DNA of 64,000 nucleotides from Acridotheres tristis (taxonomy: Eukaryota > Chordata > Aves > Passeriformes > Sturnidae). The notes beneath the pieces are model-generated. The model did not search any database, was not told the origin of the DNA, and saw nothing but the letters and a program-made list of their open reading frames with translations. Made by a program: the position numbers and the translations under genes. How positions within the stretch are numbered: position 1 is the first letter of the stretch; every line of letters begins with the position of its first letter. The stretch spans positions 3,224,001-3,288,000 of the forward strand of contig CM072892.1 of the NCBI GenBank assembly GCA_037013685.1, in the 5' to 3' direction. Positions 1-11,690 of this stretch are shown one piece after another.

Positions 1-1318
1 TAATGAGTTGCTGTCAGTTCATTGCTTTCATATTAAGGAGAAATCCTGTGCTTTTAAAGCCCTCTTGTAAAGATTGGATTGTGAGGTAATTTCTAATCTT
101 GCACAACTAACAGGTACTTGAACATAAGGCTTCCTTTTATCATTGCAGTCTCTTTTGTTAGAGCAATCATCAGCATATGGTTTTGGAGGATTTAACATCT
201 CAGATACGTGGTGACACTCTCTTAGTCCTCTCTGCACATGCAAGTCTAAAAATGGCCTTTTTTTTTTGTTTTGTTTTTAGTCTCCAGGATGATTGTGAGT
301 ACTTGGAGCTAGAAAAGAAAACAAAAGACCCACCAACACCAACAGGTTTTGCAAAAGAAGGTTTCTAAAAATGCATCTTATTGAGGAGAACACGTGTGTC
401 TGGGCTATAACATAGAACTTGTTGACATGTTTTGCTAAATTTGCTAAGGTTTTTTTTATTTTTGCAATTGGAAAAAGCTTGTAAAACCGGGGAATGTGTG
501 CAGTGGTTTTCCCTCCTTTCTTAGCATTGCTGAGTTCTCCTGAGGCCGACTTGTGGGTGGGTCCCAAATAATCGTCTTTGCATTTTGTGGGGTTCTTGTA
601 CACCCAGCCTGGGCACAGCTCCCCTCTTCCATCCTACAACTCTCTGCTTTGTTTAGGATGGAGATTTTATAACTCTGGGTTTTCCTTTCCTCCCTATCAG
701 CCTGCACAGGGACTAGAGGGCAAGTGGCTTGCTGTGTCCTGTGTGCCAGGGAGGGAGCAGGGATGCTGCAGCCCCTCTTCTCTCAGGCTTTAGGTGCTTT
801 TGGCAGGGTGGAAACACTAAATCACATTAAGGATATGTTTGGGGAAATGAGGGCTATGGTGGCATGGGCTGTGCATCTTTACTGCTGGGCAAAAAGGGTT
901 TGTAGTTTTAGGAAAAACCTTCAGGGTTGTGGGATGGAACTGCTGAAATTCTCCTCCCTCTGTCCAAAGGATTTTAACTATCAAATAGAGGATGAATTGG
1001 GTTGTGCAATATTCCAACTGTTTTTGGAAAAACAGCTTTTTTTTACAGTTCTGTTCATTCTTACTCTCAGACATCTCTGTGGCTGGTAATGTCTTGTAAT
1101 GAGGTGAAAAAAGGAGGGGAAATCCTACTTAGGACTAAAGGACAGTGTTGTTCCCTAGTGCCAGAGCCAGGCACTCACTCAGGATTCATTGTGGCCACAC
1201 ATTTCTCAGCTCTGGCCATTTTCCCATCAGCGTAGAAGCCACAGAAATATCTCATTTTATTGTGTTGCCATGAGAGAGGAAGCATTTCTGTCTCAAATAA
1301 TAGCTGGAGCTCACACTT

Positions 1319-1420
1319 GGAGCAACCTGGTGTAGAGAAAAGTGTCCCTGCCCAAGGCAGGGGAATTGGAATGAGATGATCTTTATGGCCCCTTCCAACT
1401 CACACCATTCTGGGATTCTT
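1319..1420 (+). mobile_element. CR1 LINE 3' end fragment
   Basis: The CR1 3' signature is GGAGCAACCTGG, GTGTCCCTGCCCA, then CCTTCCAACTCACACCATT and an ATTCT tail. It is truncated at 5', as most avian CR1 copies are. Confidence 0.85.
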
Positions 1421-3074
1421 GGCTTCATTTTTCTTTTTTCCCCCCCCACCCTGTGCATTTATTTCTTTCTTCTAGCACGTGTGCAAGCCAAGATTCCTGT
1501 GGAAGGTTCTGCATTGCCATCCTGAGAGGAGCAGGGAGCATCAGCCTAAGTCAAGGGATTCCCAGGTGGACCCCACCTCAGGAGAGGGATCCCCTCTGGC
1601 TCTGACCTGGAGTCTTTTGGAGACCCTTCAGGAGAGCATCAGCTGGAGTGACCTTGTGCAGACAGGGGAGGGTGGATGAATTCCAGCTTCCATCTCTGGA
1701 AGCATTCCAGAGATGTGTACATGTCACACGTGGGGACACGCTTCAGTGGTGGCCGTGCCAGTGTTGGGTCCCAAGTCTTCTCCAGCCTAAACTGGTGCAC
1801 AGTTCCAGTCTGGAAGAGGGATGGATGGGGAATTCTGGGTGTGTTAGGTGAGAAGGTGCCTGCCTACCCAGGCTTGCTGTGAGATGGCTCCAAGGGACCC
1901 TTTGCTCACTGTGGGATCCCTCATATCCCAGTCTAGGAACTGTGCCCCTAATCCACACCTCTTAGAGCTGCTGCCCTGCTGTTTTCAGCAGGCAAATGGG
2001 AATGTGGGCACAGTCTGGTGGGTGCCAGAGCTGCTCCCCACATCCAGGACTGTGAGGAAGCTGAAGGAAAGACTGGGGATGTGTTCCCTTCCTCCTCTGG
2101 CACACACATATCCCAGAGGCCTGGCTGTTGTTTCAAAGCTGCTCTCTGGATGTTTTAGATTTAGGAGCTGGCTCCTGCAGGCACAGGATAAGTGGCTGTG
2201 CTGTGGGGCAGGAATGGGACAGGGCACCTGCAGTGACTGGAGCTGCTCCTCTTGCTCCTCCTCGTGCCAAATCCACTGCCCTGTGTATTTCCACCTCACC
2301 TGTGACATCCCTGCTCCTGCTCTCCAGTCAAGGCATCAGGAACTGCAGGACCTGGGGGGAGATATTCTGATACTGGGGGAAGAAGAAAAGTGCTGAGAGC
2401 AGCTCTTGCAGGGTCTTGAGATCTGTCACCCACATCCCAGATATCTGACCTTGTCCTGTACTTGCATTCAGGTGGTAAAACCTGATCTTCTGGGCTCAAG
2501 AAATCACATTGGCATGGACTTGGACAGCACACAAGCACACAGCTCCCTCCTGGGCAGGCACAGGTAGAAGTCAGAGCATCAGCATCTGACTTGATGCTTG
2601 ACCTTTTGTGTGCTCCCTATTGCAAACACGCTTCTCTGCAGGGCTGGGGGAAAGAAATTAAAAAGCACATAGGGTCTGTGCTGAAGGCAGTCCCGGTGGG
2701 ATGGTTTAATCTTCAGCTCAGCTTTGTTTCTTGGTCCTCTCCTCCTTCTGTAAGAGGAGCTGGGAAGATGAATGGATTCACACCGAGGTCTTTGGACAGA
2801 AGATGCTGCAGTGAGCACAAAGTGTGGTGTGGGCACAGTGCTGTGCAGCACTCGGATGGTGCCTCTTAACCTGATGTAGAAATGTGCTGATGTCTTTCAG
2901 TGTGGCTTTAAAAGGCACCTGTACAGCTGGAAGTGTAAATGTAGGAAGAATATCCAGTCTCCAGCTTTCAAAACAAAGCCTTGTCTTTCCCATCCTTCTG
3001 TACCAGAGTCCTCATCATGGACTAAACCATCCAGTTGTTTTAAAATGACAGGGCAGGTTTTGATGAGATGTTAA

Positions 3075-3285
3075 AAAGAAATTCTTTGCTCAGAGAGTGG
3101 TGAGGCCCTGGCACAGGGTGCCCAGAGAAGCTGTGGCTACCCCTGAATCCCTGGAAGTGTTCCATGCCGGTTTGGACAGGGCTTGGAGCAGCCTGGGACA
3201 GTGGAAGGTGTCCCTGCCCATGGCAGGGAGTGGAATGAGATGAGCTTTAAGGTCCCTTCCACCCCAAACCATCCTGGGATTCTGT
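3075..3285 (+). mobile_element. CR1 LINE 3' end fragment
   Basis: The order AGTGGTGAGGCCCTGGCACA, GCCCAGAGAAGCTGTGGCT, GGGACAGTGGAAGGTGTCCC and a terminal GGGATTCTG is that of a CR1 3' end. Confidence 0.92.
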
Positions 3286-4210
3286 AGTCATGCATTACAG
3301 ATCCCTGTTCAGAAAATGCATTTGGAAGACTCTTTATTTTTCCTTATCTGACTGTCAGAGAGGATTGCAGCTCTTCATCAGGAGCCCTGATTCCCCTCTT
3401 GTCATCAGGCAGGTTTAAATAGAAGGAAAGTTTCTTTGGTTAGGAAAAAAGAAATAAAGCTCCACCTGAATTTTTCTGAATTATTTTCTTTTTGGTTAAG
3501 AATAGCCTGGAAACAAGAGCTGAGGTGTCTGCACTGAGTACAGTAGTTTATTTGGACTGAGTATAATAATTTATTTTGAGCACACTGTGGAAGCAGGAGG
3601 CTGCAGTGGCTTTACCACCCTTGTGAGTAAAGGAGGGAGAAATGGAAGTGAAAAAAAACGTAATCCCCCCCATGCAAGGAGCATTTGCCTCACCCATGCA
3701 GATATGGATAAAGGGGGAAATGCTCTGCAGACCCCTCTGCCCTGAGGTTTCCTTGCAAAAGGCTTGGAACAGCTTTTCAGCAGAGGTGGAAATTTGTTCC
3801 TGTAAGAACAGGGCTCTCCTTAACAGGAGATCTTTGAAAATAAATGCGTATGTTTTTGGTCTGGAAAATACTTTCACATCCTTAGATCCTCCAGCCAGAA
3901 GGGAGCATGCTGATCCTCTGGTCTGGCCAGACAATTGCTCTCCCTCATTCCTGTAGCTGAGCTCCTGCTTTCTGGGTGAGCTGGATTTGATTTCAGCATT
4001 TTCCATCAACTCCCTGAAATGGGGTCAGCTCTTGCCTGCTGCTCTTTCCAGTGGGTGATGTGGCTGGAAATCCTCTCTCCCGTGCCTACCCTGGTACATG
4101 TCAGCAGCACTGCAGGGATTTTATCCAGAAGTGAAGGCAGATGCTCAGTGCTGAGGGGGAGGGTGGTTCCTACATGTTTTGCCCTCAGCATCCCCTCTCC
4201 TGCCCCATGA

Positions 4211-4601
4211 AGGGACAGTGGTGGGTAAGGGACAGAGATGGGTCAGGGACAGAGATGGGTCAGGGACAGTGATGGGTAAGGGACAGAGATGGGTCAGGGA
4301 CAGAGATGGGTAAGGGACAGTGGTGGGTAAGGGACAGAGGTGGGTCAGGGACAGAGATGGGTAAGGGACAGTGGTGGGTAAGGGACAGTGATGGGTAAGG
4401 GACAGTGGTGGGTAAGGGACAGAGATGGGTAAGGGACAGTGGTGGGTAAGGGACAGTGGTGGGTAAGGGACAGAGATGGGTAAGGGACAGAGATGGGTAA
4501 GGGACAGTGGTGGGTAAGGGACAGTGGTGGGTCAGGGACAGTGGTGGGTCAGGGACAGAGGTGGGTAAGGGACAGAGGTGGGTAAGGGACAGAGGTGGGT
4601 A
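4211..4601. repeat. 17-bp minisatellite, 23 units
   Basis: There are twenty-three units of AGGGACAG(A/T)G(A/G)TGGGT(A/C) with no length change, counted directly. Variation is confined to three positions. On the transcribed strand, 16 of the unit junctions read GGGTAAGGG, which resembles a splice donor. The array starts sharply after CCCCATGA and ends at GGGTAGCAGC. Confidence 0.97.
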
Positions 4602-5963
4602 GCAGCATCCCTTCTCCCTGCCTGTTTCCAGTGGGTCCCATCTGCATCAGGAGGAGGGAGAATCAATGGATGGAGCTGGGGGGATCCCATGCAGCCTGCA
4701 GAGCACACCAGTGGCACGGACTCCAGCCAGGGCCAGCAGCTTCCCTGTGCCAGGTTGGGTGATAAAGGCTCCCTTGTTAGTGCACATTGCCTTAAGCTGT
4801 GTTTCCACAGCTTTCCCTCTGTTTACCGAGGGTTTTCAGACATGTAATTCCACCGGATCTGGCTGCTTACAGAGAAGGCTGGATTATTTGTGTTTCACAA
4901 ATAAGGCCAGAAAACACAAGGGCTGGAGCACTGAAAGGCAGCTGTGCATCACTCTTGGTGGGGTTTCTTTCTTGGTCCTGCTCTCCTGCCTTTTCCTTTT
5001 TTAAATTTAATTTTAACCATAGACTCCCTTTTCTCACGTGTTCCCTGTTATCCAGGTTTTCTCCTGTGGCTCTGTAGCTGGATTGTTTCCCTCTGGAAGA
5101 GAGTCTTGCTTGGGCTCCCTGCTCCTTTTTTACCTGGAGGGTCCTTTTTCTAGTGGTTGTTTTTTACTTTCATATGGTAAAACCTTATTTTGAGAAGAGC
5201 TGGGATTATGTATAATGAGACCTGGATGCCCTTGAGGAAAGAAGTGATCTGTGGTGAGCCTGGGGTGCTGGAGCATCCTTTAGCAAATCCTTTCCTGTTG
5301 TGGTTGTGGTATTGGTAAACTGCTCTGGTCTCAGTGAACCTCTGTGTTCTCAACTCTCCTTTTTGTCCTCCTGGCCATAAAACCATTGGAGGGGCTGGTT
5401 TACACTGGCACCTGTGTGAGCTGACAGCTCTGCATCCATCTGTCCTCACAGGGCACAGCATCCCTCCCTCATCTCCAGTGCAGCCCTTGGGAAAAGCAGC
5501 TCTGTAAAGGTAAACGAGCAGTTTGGTTAATTAGAGCTCTCTGGACCTTTTCCAGCTGGATATACCCAGGGAAGCAGGGGACAGCTTGTGTCCTCAAGCC
5601 AGGCACCTGGACCACGGCTCCAAGGCTCACACCCAGACACTGCAGGGGGAAAAATTAACCCTAAAGCCTATTTTTTTCATGAAAACGTTTGTAATGATCC
5701 TTTTGTGGTCCAGCCTGTCCTTAAAGCACCTTGCAGGAACAATTAAAGCAGCGCTGGTACAAACGCAGCCATATGTTCATCTGAGCACGGGGGTGTCGTT
5801 TCAATCAGCACAAGCGTTTGCAGCAACATCTGTGAAGGGCTGGGAGGGATTTCCCAGACCATCAGCACAGCAAGTCCTGTTCCTGTCAGACCCGTGAGTG
5901 GTCTCCAGAGCTGAGCCAGACTCCTCCCGTGGGACCATCTCAGCGAGATGCTGCTCTAAAGGA

Positions 5964-5986
5964 TTTTTTTTTTTTTTAAAAAAAAA
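5964..5986. repeat. T14-A9 palindromic homopolymer tract
   Basis: Fourteen T are followed by nine A, a smaller version of the tract at 30730. It is otherwise unremarkable. Confidence 0.9.
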
Positions 5987-6334
5987 GAGCATTTTTGCCA
6001 TCTGCACGGCTGCTCGGGGCAGTTTGCAGGACAGCAGACGTGCACAGGAACAGCAGGACCTGTCCCTCAGCCAGGGAGCCTCGGTTTTCCTGAGCTGGAA
6101 AGAATTGCTTTGGATAAACTCTGTAAAGTCTGGGCTTGTGTCACAGTGCAGTCGGTGAACAGATGCCCGTTGTTTTATGAAAACCTGACAGCTTTCCTTG
6201 GGTTGTAGTGGATGGGGCTGAAGGCTGGGGATGCCCCAGGGGTGGGAGCAGCATGGAGCTGGTGTTATTTTAGGGCTGTGAGGATGATAAAAGGGCTGGA
6301 GCACATCTCGTGTTAGGAAGGACAGAGAATTAGG

Positions 6335-6713
6335 ACTGCTCAGCCTGGAGAAGAGAAGACTCCAGGGAGAGCTCAGAGCACCCTCCAGTTCCTGTAGGGG
6401 CTCCAGAAAAGCTGGAAAGGGACTTGGGACAAGGGATGGAGGGATGGGACACAGGGAATGGCTTCCCACTGCCAGAGGGCAGGGATGGATGGGATATTGG
6501 GAAGGAATTCCTGGCTGTGAGGGTGGTGAGGCCCTGGCACAGGGTGCCCAGAGAAGCTGTGGCTGCCCCTGGATCCCTGGAAATGCCCAAGGCCAGGCTG
6601 GACAGGGCTTGGAGCAGCCTGGGACAGTGGAAAGTGTCCCTGCATGGCAGAAGGGAGAATGGGAAAGCATCAGGTCCCTTCCAGTCCAAATCGTCCTGGG
6701 ATTCTCTGATTCT
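6335..6713 (+). mobile_element. CR1 LINE 3' fragment, about 380 bp
   Basis: A longer CR1 3' fragment begins GCTCAGCCTGGAGAAGAGAA and runs through GGGACAAGGGATGGAGGGA and GTGGTGAGGCCCTGGCACAG to a GATTCTCTGATTCT tail. A 289-codon minus-strand open frame across it is a by-product of this repeat. Confidence 0.93.
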
Positions 6714-8861
6714 ATTTACCTGCTCTGTCTCTTGAGTCTCTGAGACACTAGGTGCTGAAATTGGGGAGCTAAAGGTTGTCTGTGTGTTCCTGGTCAAACT
6801 CCTGCCATTCCAATGTGGTTGCTGTATCCCTTAACCTACAGCCTACAAAATGCCACATGCTCAGCCTGAGAGGGAATTTGTGCTGGGATCACTGCAAGGG
6901 AACATGTGGGAAATCCTCTCAGTAACAAGGCCTAGAAGTGATGCTTTATAAACTCTCATTTTCCAAAAGCCCAGCATTTCTGGGGACTTCCTTGGGTTCC
7001 ATCCAGACCCACTGTGCTGAGATGTAAGTTTGGGAAACTGACCCCAGAAGCAGGAGAACAATGGGAGTCCCTTTGAGCTGCTTCTTTTCTAATGGGAAAC
7101 AGACTTAAGGACTTTGTGTCTTGTTCTGGGGGAATTAAATAAATCTTTGAAGCTGTGCTTGCTCTCTGACTGACTTTTCAGCAGAGCAATTAATATCACC
7201 CCCCATTTAAAATGTATGATTTTGGGATGATGGATCATCACAGCCATGGTGGTTTGGGTTGATGCACTGGCAATTCTGCCTTTGTTGATCAGGGCTGAAG
7301 CAGGGTGGGGATGGGACTGATCCCACAAAATAACGAGTTCTGAGCTTTGTGTTGTCAAACCATCACACAGCTGTGAACTGGTCAATGCCAAACTTTTATC
7401 TGCTCGGTCACAAAATCGTGGGCCAGATTGTGAACCATGAGAGGGGAACATAAAACTCAAATCTTACCCTGGCTGGATGCACAGCTGGATGTCAGGTCAC
7501 ATCCCAAGCACAAGGAAATGTTCAAGTCCATTAAATGTTGGACACCAGGGTTGTGTTTGGGAAGATGTGAACACCCAGATGAAGGTTTGGTGCTGCTTTA
7601 AATTGTGCAGAGCAGCACGTGAGCTGTGTAACCAGCACAATCTTCAAGCTGGTTACATCCAAGATCCTCCAGATGCTCATAATAAGCAAATTAGACTCTT
7701 AGAGTTTTTTTTTTTAATGGCCAATGTGATGTTTCCAATGGCATTTTATGTTTCAGACTTCCTTGGTAGGACAGTGGTAGGATCTAGAAATATCCAAGGC
7801 ATCAACAGTGTCTCTGTCTGTCTCCCTTTTCCCATCCAAAGATAATAAGAGCTGCAGGGCTGGCCCTTCCCCCAAAGCTGCAGGGCTTGTGTTGCTTTTC
7901 CTTGCATATTTTGGCAGGGAAAAAATAGCCTTGAAGTGTGGTAAAAGACAGAAATATGCTGGAGCATCAGGAATCCAACCAGCCTCTTTGAGGATGAAGA
8001 AAAAGAACAGAAAGATTTTTTTTTTTTTTCTTCCTTTCTAAAGGCGTTACGAGCAAAGCTGTTGGGTTTAGGGATGGAGGATCATAAAGCACTTTCCTGA
8101 TCTGGAGAAATGATTCAAACTGACAGATTTCAAGAGGAAAACAAAACTGGAGAAAAGCTGATTTTTTTTTTTTTTTTTTTAGAACTGCTGCTTGCACAGC
8201 TTAAAAACAAAAACCTGCATTTTCTTTGCAGTTTTGCTGACATTCTTTCTCAGGCTGTGCATTAATGATCTGAAGGGAGTGGTAACTTCTTGGCTATTCC
8301 ATTGGTTTTTAGACCCATTTTTGCTGCATGGGATGGGGTTTTTTTTCCCTTCTCTTTTGTGACCATTTACAGCAGAGTGGTTGCTGTGCTGATGGAGGGA
8401 ACTGGCTGTGCCCTAAGGGAGGGGGACCAGGAGCCTGGTTTTGGCTGCCACAGAGCTGTCAAGGTGTCTCAGGGGTTGAAAAGCCCTTGGGGGCAAGAAA
8501 TGTAGGATTTCAGAGCTTTGTGGCGTGTGCTGGTGCCAGGAATCTTTCATCTTCTTGCACTGAAGGTACAAGCAATGAGTGATTTTGGAGCTGATAGTGT
8601 CACTCAGCTGTGACACAGAGGGTGTGGAGACACCATTCCCTGAGGTTGCTGCTCCTGGTGCGCCTGTTTTGGGCTCAGTGTGGGTGTTTTGTTGGCTGTC
8701 AGCATCCCCCAGTCCCTGTGTGCTCCTGGGTGTTGGAACCCCAAAGCCTGGGAGTTCTGAACCTTCTGTGCTTTGCTGGGCACTGACCCTCAGAAGGACA
8801 CTGCTTTTGACTTGAGGCCTTGGAGAAGGCTTCCAAAATTTGAGTGATGGAGTTGGAATCA
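6714..8861. other. Intronic stretch without gene
   Basis: No repeat family or exon is recognised. Oligo-T runs occur at about 7706, 8018 and 8161-8180. A cluster of frames here is non-coding in composition. Confidence 0.6.
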
Positions 8862-9278
8862 CTGGTGTTTAGTTTGAATAGTAGTGTGTAATATCACATG
8901 TCAAAGAGTTTGGAATTTGGGGGTTTAGAATGTAGTAATAAGTATGGCACAAGATGGATGTTCTGGGGAATTGCCTTTTTCTTTTACTTTTCTTCCTTCT
9001 TATTCCTTCTTCTTAGTTTTAGTTTAGTAGTTTTTGGTTGGATAGAGGATACCACACTGTGGGTCATGGGTGTTTGGTCATTGGGTCAAAAGTATGAATA
9101 ATATAAATATTAGTTTTTAATTGGATAGCTATGCCTTAAAAGAACTTATAACGAGTGATATACACCTCCATGTTGTCATTTTTAGCTTGTAAAACTCACT
9201 ACACTAAAAATAAGAATTAATAAACAACTGAGCCTGAGCATCAAAATCCTCTCATGCTTCAATCCTAACTCTGACTGA
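8862..9278 (+). mobile_element. Probable solo LTR of a songbird endogenous retrovirus
   Basis: This AT-rich block of about 415 bp differs in composition from its surroundings. It has the look of an avian LTR: GTTTAGTTTGAATAGTAG, TGTAATATCACATGTC, an ATATAAATATT TATA-like box at about 9098 and an AATAAA signal at 9219-9224. It has no coding region and no internal retroviral sequence. I could not fix its exact ends or find a convincing target-site duplication, so the boundaries and family are uncertain. An unclassified AT-rich unique segment is the alternative. Confidence 0.45.
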
Positions 9279-10253
9279 AGGCAGAGGGGGAAAAGAAAAG
9301 TTAACCAGTGATACCTGGGTAAGACAGTGATGCTGTGCCAGGGCTCCTGCAGCTCCCTGCCAGCCTGGCTCAGCTCCAGCAGGACCCTGGTGCAGCAGCA
9401 CAGAGCTCAGCCTGGGGCAATATGGAATGGACTGGCACGAAGGAGTCACTTTGCTGCGTTGTTTATTGGATATTCTGATTATTTTTTTTTTTTTTTCCAC
9501 TACAACTGCATCTGTCACCGTGACCCCAGAGTGGCTCCAGTCAAGCAGTCAGTGCAGGGATGAACGTCAGATCTTGAAGTGACCAGGAACTCCCTGTTGT
9601 CAACAGAAGCAGCTCTCATGTAAACCACTGCTCTGTTGGGGTTTGTTTTTAGTGGGGGGAAAAAGAGGCAGAGAAGAAATACATGATGTGTCACTGATGT
9701 CTTAATGGAAAAAAAAATATTTCCAATTGCAAAGTGGAAGGAATCTGGTGCAGAGCATTCTGGAGTGTTTATTGCTCCCTCTCTCTCTCTCTTAGTTTCC
9801 CTGCAAATATTCCTTGTCCAGGTTTTCTCCCAGGCAGCACTGAATTGTGCCTGTCTGCAATTTGTCTTTCTGCAGAAGGATGTTTTTGCCAATTTTAAAC
9901 CAGATCTTCAGTCTCTCAAAGCTGAGGTGGCTTCAGACGCCCACAGGTTTTGTTGGATTCTTTTTTTTCCCCCCTGGCATGCCTGCTTCCAAAAATGAGT
10001 GGGAATCCTTCCAGAGATGAGCACTGTAACTCCAACTTTTGGAGAGCATTTTTTTTTTTCTCTACTTCTATACATGTTTTGTCTCATTAGTGGTGGCAGA
10101 GAGCCTACAGGTATTCATCACAGCATCAGCCATCCACTTTCTCTGCAGCAGCTCCCAGCTTTTGTGTAATGCTGGGAAACTCAGGCAAAGTGTAGGATGT
10201 AAATACAGGGCAGATGAAATAAATAAAATTAAGAAATCCATATTGCTTAAAGC

Positions 10254-10274
10254 TTTTTTTTTTTTTTTTTTTTT
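10254..10274. repeat. T21 homopolymer
   Basis: There are twenty-one consecutive T after TTAAAGC. Read on the minus strand it could be the poly(A) tail of an old retrocopy, but no retrocopy body is recognisable beside it. Confidence 0.9.
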
Positions 10275-10963
10275 GAAAATAATGAAAATGAGACTTCACA
10301 CGATGACAACCCGTGTTAGGATAAAAACATACCCCGATGGGTTGCTGTGCTTCATATTAAATATTCAAGTGCTGCTTGTTTGCTGCCAGAATTTTCAAGT
10401 CACGCTCTTGGGGGGAGGTTGGGAATTTATAGGAAAGTATCTGTAAAGAGGTTATTGAAGTGCTAACTTTTCCTCTTTTTGGGTTGAACTGACCACTTCT
10501 GTTCCATGGCTAGTCCCTTAAAAGCAGAGAAAGTCATCGGGGCTGAGACAAGGACAAGGACCCACAGGCTGAGGAAAAATCTGTTTCTTCTAAACTCTTG
10601 AGACCAGACAGAAAAAAAAATAAAATAAAAAGCACAATACAAGCAAAATAAGCTGTGATCCTGTTGTTTCCTCCATAAATATTCTGCAGTGCTGAAGCCA
10701 CCTTTTCGTTCCACTCTTTGGTTTCCACTTGAGCAAAGTTTAACACGTTGCTGCAGAGAATGAGCCTGTAGTAAATATAATGATTCATCATTCCTACTGT
10801 AGTGAAAAAGGGAGGTGGGGAATGTCTGTCAAGTTCTCCTGAAGTCCTTGAATCCAATGTGTAGGGATTTTCGAATAACCTCGGAGTTACCAAATAAAAG
10901 CATTAATTTGAGTGTCAAGATGATACTTAATTGAAAAGCAACCAAAGAGACAGATTCATTTTT

Positions 10964-11057
10964 AGGCAACTAGGAAAAAAAAAAAAGTATAAATACAAAA
11001 TAAGTTTAAACTAAATTAATTGGAAATTAATTGAAATTTAATTTTAATTAGTTGCCT
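10964..11057. mobile_element. Candidate 94-bp MITE or long hairpin
   Basis: A perfect 9-bp inverted repeat (AGGCAACTA at 10964-10972, TAGTTGCCT at 11049-11057) bounds an AT-rich interior full of TTAATT motifs. The size and composition suit a small non-autonomous DNA transposon, but I see no clear target-site duplication. A chance hairpin remains possible. Confidence 0.35.
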
Positions 11058-11548
11058 GAAATTGGATCATTTGGATCCCTGGGGTTCCTATCTCTGTCTC
11101 TTCCCTTTTTTTTTCCCCTCTGTAAGGCAAATGTCAATTAATATTTTAAAAGTGCTTTAAATAACTTCATGTCTGCAACCTATTGCAAGTCAGTGAGACT
11201 CAAGTGCTGAAAGGTTTGGGAAGCAGCAGGCATTTGTAGTTACAGAATAGCTGCAAGGGGGAGGAAGCACTCAGGCCTTTGTGTGTCTGAGATCTCTGCT
11301 TTTCCTTAAAAGCAGAAGGAAAAAGAACCTGTTCTGCTCTGAAATATCACCTGGACTGGTTTTCTCCTGGCTGCAGAGAAAAGGGTGTGGGTTCAGACCT
11401 CTTAGAGAAGATGCTGTGTGTTTTTCTCTGGAGCTCTGGGTGGCTGGAGATGCCATGTCTCACTTTTCCTGAGATCTCCAGCTGTGACAGTGCCTCAAGG
11501 CTGGGCAGTGGTGCAGGATCCATCCTTTGCTCTTGAGGGCTTGGTTTC

Positions 11549-11690
11549 ATGGAATCACAGACTGATTTGGGAAGGGACCCTAAAGACCCTCTCATCCCAC
11601 ACCCTGCCATGGGCAGGGACAATTTCCACTAGACCAAGTCACTCAAAGCCCCATCCAGCCTAGCCTTGAGCACTTCCAGGGATGCTTCCA
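11549..11690 (-). mobile_element. CR1 LINE 3' end fragment (reverse)
   Basis: It starts with the reversed tail GGAATCACAGACTGATTTGG, then TGCCATGGGCAGGGACAA, CACTAGACCAAGT and CACTTCCAGGGATG. Confidence 0.9.

Noticed and set aside
4211..4601. CRISPR-like array of regular repeats
   Set aside because: The units are contiguous 17-mers with no unique spacers, so it is a minisatellite in an animal intron.
5801..6670. 289-codon minus-strand open frame
   Set aside because: Most of it overlaps a CR1 3' fragment in antisense, and the same peptide fragments recur at other CR1 copies. It is not a gene.
10254..10274. Processed pseudogene with a poly(A) tail on the minus strand
   Set aside because: The T21 tract has no recognisable coding sequence next to it, so a retrocopy cannot be supported.
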